A DNA stretch of 7,873 bases from a bacterium (GTDB lineage Bacteria; Latescibacterota; UBA2968). Shown here piece after piece: positions 6,101 through 7,873 of this stretch. Made by a program: the position numbers and the translations under genes. Where the stretch lies: assembly GCA_027296045.1 (NCBI GenBank), contig JAPUJS010000162.1:1-7873 (forward strand). Direction: 5' to 3'. Every line of letters begins with the position of its first letter. The first letter of the stretch is position 1. The notes below the pieces were generated by a model. The model ran no database searches and had not been told where the DNA came from. It saw only the letters and a program-made list of their open reading frames with translations.

Positions 6101-7873
6101 ATCTATCCATCCTGCATTAAACGCCGTCCTGGATGAAACGCTTACCCAAACACGCGCCTCCCTCAGCCGGAGCCACGCCGCATTTCTCTCCCTCCGGACC
6201 GAGTCTCTCCGCCGACAAGCTGAAATGATCCAGCTTCAAACAGACGCATTTGCCCAGTTGGCGAATAGCGTGTCCCCACCGTCCGGCCATCCCGTCATCT
6301 GGGACAAAGCCGACCTGCTGGAATTTGCCCAGGGCAACATCGCCAATGTCTTCGGACCCGCTTATGACATCATCGACACCTATTCCAGACGTGTTCGCCT
6401 GCCCACTCCGCCTTATCTACTTGTCAGCCGGATCACCCACCTGCATGGGGAGCGAGGAGTATTCAAATCGAGCGCCATCACCACCGAATACGACATCCCG
6501 CAAAACGCCTGGTACACCGTAGACGGCCAGATCCCCTGGGCCGTAGCCGTCGAATCCGGCCAGTGCGACCTGTTGCTGGTCAGCTATCTGGGCATCGACT
6601 TTGAATGCAAAAGCGAGCGCATCTACCGCCTCCTGGACTGCACCCTCACCTTCCTGGACGACCTGCCCCGGGAAGGAGAAACCCTGCGCTACGATATCCG
6701 CATCAACTCCTTCTCCAGAAGCGGAGACAGCCTGCTCTTTTTCTTCTCCTATGAATGCTTTGTAAAAGACCGAATGGTTCTGAAAATGGACGGCGGCTGC
6801 GCCGGGTTCTTCTCCGACGAAGAACTGGCCCAGGGCAAAGGTGTCATCTTCACGGAAACCGAACAGGCTGAAAAGCGCACCCTTCAAAAACAAACCTTTG
6901 ACGCGCCGCTCTCCTGTCCAAAAACCGCCTTCAACCGGGAGGACCTGCTTCACCTCACCCGGGGCGACCTGGCCACCTGCTTCGGCAAAGGATACGATCA
7001 AAACGATCGCAATCGCTCCCTCAAGCTGCCGCCCGAAGCCATGCTCATGGTAGATCGCCTCGCCTCGGTCGATCCTCAGGGCGGCCCCCGGGGCCTGGGC
7101 CTCATCATCGCCGAAAAAGACCTGGCACCGGACCATTGGTACTTTCCCTGCCACTTCAAAGACGACCAGGTGCTGGCCGGATCGCTCATCGGCGAAGCCT
7201 GCGCCCAGGTCATGCAATTCTACCTGCTCTATCTGGGCCTGCAAACCCACACCGAGGATGCCCGGTTCCAGCCCATTCCCAACCTGCCCCAGGTCGTGCG
7301 CTGTCGCGGGCAGGTCATCCCTACAGACACCCTGCTCACCTACCGGATGGAAATCACCAAAATCGGCCTGGCGCCCAAACCCTATGCTGTCGCAGATGTG
7401 GAAGTCATCCTGGACGGCAAAACCGTGGTCCACTTCAAAGATCTGGGCGTGCAACTATCCGAAAAACAGGAGTCGAGTTCTCAGCCCGCCAACCAGATCA
7501 CCCACAAACCCGCCCTGTTCAACGAAAACCACATCCGGGAATTCGCCACCGGTTCTATCCCAAAATGTTTTGGACCCGAATACCAGATCTACGAAACCCG
7601 GCGGGCGCCCCGCACCCCCAACGGCGACCTGCAGCTCATCAGCCGAGTCCTGGAGGTCCACGGCCAACGAGGAGAATTCAGCCCCGATTCTCACCTGATT
7701 GCCGAATACGACGTACCTTCAGACCCCTGGTTCTACCGCCAGAACCCCTACCCGGCGCTGCCATATTCTATCGCCATGGAAATCGCACTCCAGCCCTGTG
7801 GCTTCCTGTCCGCCTACCTCGGGTCCACCCTGCCCTATCCGGAAGTGGACTTCTACTTCCGCAACCTGGACGG
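1779..7873 (+). CDS. PfaC-like megasynthase: KS-CLF-AT-DH-DH (3' partial)
   Basis: One frame of 2031 complete codons runs from the ATG at 1779 to the window edge without a stop. Domains in order: ketosynthase (residues 1-444), KS-like chain-length factor (465-908), KS-AT linker (909-1021), acyltransferase (1022-1354), tail and helical linker (1355-1520), first dehydratase as two hotdog folds (1525-1900), and the start of a second dehydratase (from 1913). PfaC proteins are KS-CLF-DH-DH and PfaB carries the related AT; having the AT between CLF and DH matches the order described for myxobacterial Pfa3. Role by family: decarboxylative condensation of malonyl units, then dehydration and possible double-bond isomerisation of acyl-ACP in the cytosol, in trans with an ACP/ketoreductase subunit and an enoyl reductase not present here. 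The product is not readable from sequence; a polyunsaturated or other specialised fatty acid is inferred. No frameshift or internal stop was seen. Whether an AGPAT or further domain follows at the C-terminus cannot be seen. Confidence 0.96.
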   Translation, partial: MEKIAIIGASCLFPGAETLEQFWNNLIGGVASTSEATAEQMGVDPKVFYHPEKGQTDKYYCMRGGFVRGFQFDPTGFTLPADSLKSLDDVFKWSLHVSREALKDSGYLNRSDALSRCGIVLGNLSFPTKRTRRYFGNLYRQALNPALRTLLNNDHFELEALPGDGGVPQNALISGYPASIVAQALCLGEPTFALDAACASSLYAVDLASRYLRLHRADLMLAGAVSCADPLFIHQGFSIFHAYPENGQSRPLDKASEGLIAAEGAGMFVLKRYSDARRDGDHIYAVIQGAGLSNDGKGKSVLNPNPRGQVLAFERAYAEIDPATVDYVECHATGTPVGDPAELDAMATFWPSQQLPRIGSVKSNLGHMLSAAGMASMLKVILGMERGQIPPTIHITDPQQSGNGVFGPDHIVTTPTPWPDRVGVRRAGVSTFGFGGTNAHIILQQDTDSSTPPAQTSAQPEPSPAIAMVGMDAVFGGCKDLEAFGHSVYQGLQHIGPLPSQRWKGIEENEQLLKAFGFENGKAPEGAYIQNLDIDFLNIKTPPGETDQLIPQQLLMLHTADRAVRDAGLEPGGKVGVIVAMSAELAIHAYLGRCDLTWQIRAGLARAGISLSPEQIAELETIAKDSLHNRAQVNQYTSFIGNIMAGRIAALWDFSGPAFTLSAGETAVPRALEIAQMLLADGEVDAMVVGAVDLAGGPEHVLVRNLLSPSNTGKHTLSYDRDVNGWTVGEGAGAVVLKRLDTAQKDQDRIYAAIQALSCTRSASPGEGVLQACQQALDLAGLTPADIGYLEVSGSGMEQEDRAEVDGLTQTYGSHTQNCALGSIKANIGHTFSASGMAGLIKTALCLHHRYLPGVPGWSAPKTFWQNSPFYVPTQSRPWFTDTATPKRTAAINILGIDGDSAHIILSEAPERTQPASTRSLRPPFHLFPIFGQTQRDLLDQLDRLEQTLRTGSDLPDIANRYFQEYEKNAPFALGLVGGAPDDLRPEIRAARDGIVRAFETGKTWASPLGSYFTADPLGKKGKIAFVYPGSANTYVGMGRDIWQLFPRAFDGVSQMSAQIGERMCEHLLYPRSLEALTPDRIKQYETKLAEDAVVMFQTGVGFAALNTRVIRDDFQVQPHIAFGYSLGESSMLFALGVWQDPDIISEAMATSPIFREQLFGPKTVLHEAWNLSSASNNGAFWSTYALRAKVADVTACLKDESRVYLTMINTPEEIIIAGDTAGCERAIRQLECAAFRLPFNGVLHCNAVDVIYDAFVELHTLPVHDVPNIDFYSAVDCAPIRLDTPSLAHNIGKTVSNRVDFPRIVNQVYQDNARIFIDLGPRGTAAAWIDRILRDRPHLAVAVDRKGKGSFTSFVTSLAKLLSHRVPLDLSPLYEPSTVETQKQKSLIKTITLGGARIDKAILSAKNRLKPTPVWQALHKADPSIPPVPTTLPQAGLRQVSIHPALNAVLDETLTQTRASLSRSHAAFLSLRTESLRRQAEMIQLQTDAFAQLANSVSPPSGHPVIWDKADLLEFAQGNIANVFGPAYDIIDTYSRRVRLPTPPYLLVSRITHLHGERGVFKSSAITTEYDIPQNAWYTVDGQIPWAVAVESGQCDLLLVSYLGIDFECKSERIYRLLDCTLTFLDDLPREGETLRYDIRINSFSRSGDSLLFFFSYECFVKDRMVLKMDGGCAGFFSDEELAQGKGVIFTETEQAEKRTLQKQTFDAPLSCPKTAFNREDLLHLTRGDLATCFGKGYDQNDRNRSLKLPPEAMLMVDRLASVDPQGGPRGLGLIIAEKDLAPDHWYFPCHFKDDQVLAGSLIGEACAQVMQFYLLYLGLQTHTEDARFQPIPNLPQVVRCRGQVIPTDTLLTYRMEITKIGLAPKPYAVADVEVILDGKTVVHFKDLGVQLSEKQESSSQPANQITHKPALFNENHIREFATGSIPKCFGPEYQIYETRRAPRTPNGDLQLISRVLEVHGQRGEFSPDSHLIAEYDVPSDPWFYRQNPYPALPYSIAMEIALQPCGFLSAYLGSTLPYPEVDFYFRNLD
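3171..4502 (+). other. Domain: chain-length-factor-like KS (inactive)
   Basis: Residues 465-908 repeat the KS fold, from AIAMVGMDAVFGG to the end strand GDSAHIIL, which parallels GTNAHIIL of the first KS. The nucleophile position reads LSAGETAVP, with Glu665 where Cys is expected. The first catalytic His position reads EVSGSGMEQED, with Ser793. The second His is kept (NIGH, His830). Such a domain cannot condense. By analogy with type II and Pfa chain-length factors it should pair with the upstream KS and shape the acyl cavity. Confidence 0.92.
3343..3360. repeat. Perfect inverted repeat, 7-bp stem with 4-nt loop
   Basis: AAGCGCC at 3343-3349 and GGCGCTT at 3354-3360 are exact complements around a TGAA loop, inside the CLF coding region. 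No T-run follows on the + strand. On the - strand the stem is followed by a short T-rich stretch, but no - strand gene needs a terminator here. It is probably a by-product of coding sequence. Confidence 0.5.
4842..5842 (+). other. Domain: PfaB-like acyltransferase
   Basis: Residues 1022-1354. It opens with KIAFVYPGSANTYVGMG, the malonyltransferase-type first strand with PGS where PGQ is common. The nucleophile elbow is GYSLGESS with Ser1126; the His of the classic GHSxG is Tyr1125. The general-base His is likely His1245 in LPFNGVLHCN, preceded by an IIIAGD segment typical of ATs. It ends near DLGPRGTAAAW (from Asp1319), matching the usual E-x-GP motif with Asp for Glu. It is probably an active malonyl or acyl transferase; substrate choice is not readable. 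PfaB-type ATs are thought to influence final chain length. Confidence 0.88.
5900..6340 (+). other. Inter-domain linker with amphipathic helix
   Basis: About 145 residues between AT and dehydratase with no recognisable catalytic motif. The first part is Pro- and Lys-rich. The segment around residues 1446-1498 (HPALNAV through AEMIQLQTDAFAQL) is rich in Leu, Ala, Gln, Arg and Glu with helical spacing and few prolines, so it could form a helix or short coiled coil for docking or dimer contacts. The reading frame continues through it without interruption. Confidence 0.6.
6351..6830 (+). other. Dehydratase 1, first half: pseudo-hotdog domain
   Basis: Residues about 1525-1684, from FGPAYDIIDTY through TTEYDIPQNAWY, PWAVAVESGQCDLLL and RLLDCTLTFLDDLP. 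This is the N-terminal hotdog of a PfaC-type FabA-like dehydratase. Counting from the shared Trp (Trp1578), the position of the catalytic His in the next hotdog is Gly1583 here, while the acid position keeps Asp1597. It is therefore probably non-catalytic on its own and supports the following hotdog, as described for pseudo-dehydratase domains in Pfa synthases. Confidence 0.85.
6972..7470 (+). other. Dehydratase 1, second half: catalytic FabA-like hotdog
   Basis: Residues about 1732-1897. The motif HWYFPCHFKDDQVLAGSLIGEA carries the expected catalytic His1792 and, 14 residues on, Glu1806. The His/Asp pair of E. coli FabA (His70, Asp84) has the same 14-residue spacing, with Asp there and Glu here. 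The PPEAMLMVDRL segment just before is the usual FabA start. By family it dehydrates 3-hydroxyacyl-ACP and may also isomerise the trans-2 double bond. Confidence 0.9.
7515..7873 (+). other. Dehydratase 2, first (pseudo-)hotdog, cut by the window edge
   Basis: From about residue 1913 the sequence repeats the start of dehydratase 1: CFGPEYQIYETRR parallels VFGPAYDIIDTYS, and AEYDVPSDPWFY parallels TEYDIPQNAWY. The PRTPNGDLQLISRV and MEIALQPCGFLSAYLG segments are typical of the second DH of PfaC. The His position after Trp1984 is Asn1989, so this half is again a pseudo-hotdog and its catalytic partner should lie downstream. The sequence ends in the FRNLDG motif at the window edge. Confidence 0.88.

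Larger units (their letters stand above)
6351..7873 (+). repeat. Diverged tandem duplication of the dehydratase module (protein level)
   Basis: The FGPxY start motif occurs at residues 1525-1529 and 1931-1935, a spacing of 406 residues (1218 nt), and the EYD(I/V)P-x-(3)-W motif recurs at the same interval (Trp1578 and Trp1984). The copies have diverged so far that little nucleotide identity remains; this is an old duplication shared with PfaC proteins, not a recent one. Confidence 0.8.

Noticed and set aside
6417..7454. 345-codon open frame on the - strand
   Set aside because: It lies opposite the dehydratase coding region and its composition (Phe, Val, Gly and Gln rich) is what reverse reading of GAA, GAC, GCC and CTG codons gives. 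The + strand rarely uses TTA, CTA or TCA codons, so reverse stops are scarce. No family is recognisable in it.

Overview
The window holds two large genes on the + strand, both cut by the window edges. They are separated by 15 nt and together look like part of a polyunsaturated-fatty-acid-type (Pfa-like) secondary-lipid megasynthase locus. The DNA is GC-rich. It strongly favours C-ending codons in pyrimidine-ending boxes, but uses GAA and AAA for Glu and Lys. Together with the gene content this suggests a Gram-negative bacterium from a lineage known to carry such lipid synthases (Desulfobacterota, Myxococcota or a relative). This is inference: no phylogenetic marker is present and the host could be another phylum.

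Layout. (1) Positions 1-1763 are the 3' part of a three-module protein: the C-terminal half of an acyl-AMP ligase, then one acyl carrier protein (DSL motif), then a PlsC/AGPAT-type glycerolipid acyltransferase. Its true start lies upstream; the reading frame is open from nt 3, so the ATG at 327 is internal. (2) Positions 1764-1778 are a short A-rich gap with no strong ribosome binding site. (3) Positions 1779-7873 are one uninterrupted frame of 2031 codons with no stop inside the window. It encodes KS (intact Cys-His-His) - KS-like chain-length factor (Cys to Glu, first His to Ser) - PfaB-like acyltransferase - helical linker - FabA-like double-hotdog dehydratase (pseudo-hotdog, then catalytic hotdog) - start of a second dehydratase copy, cut at the right edge.

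How the parts could work together (inference). The second protein resembles PfaC with a PfaB-type AT spliced between CLF and DH, the order known for myxobacterial Pfa3 proteins. It would elongate and dehydrate/isomerise an acyl chain in trans with an ACP/ketoreductase subunit (PfaA-like) and an enoyl reductase, neither of which lies in the window. The first protein carries its own ligase, carrier and acyltransferase, so it could activate an acyl chain, hold it on its own ACP and pass it to a lysophospholipid or other glycerol acceptor. It could equally load a starter acid. I see no rRNA, tRNA, CRISPR array, insertion sequence, promoter or convincing terminator.
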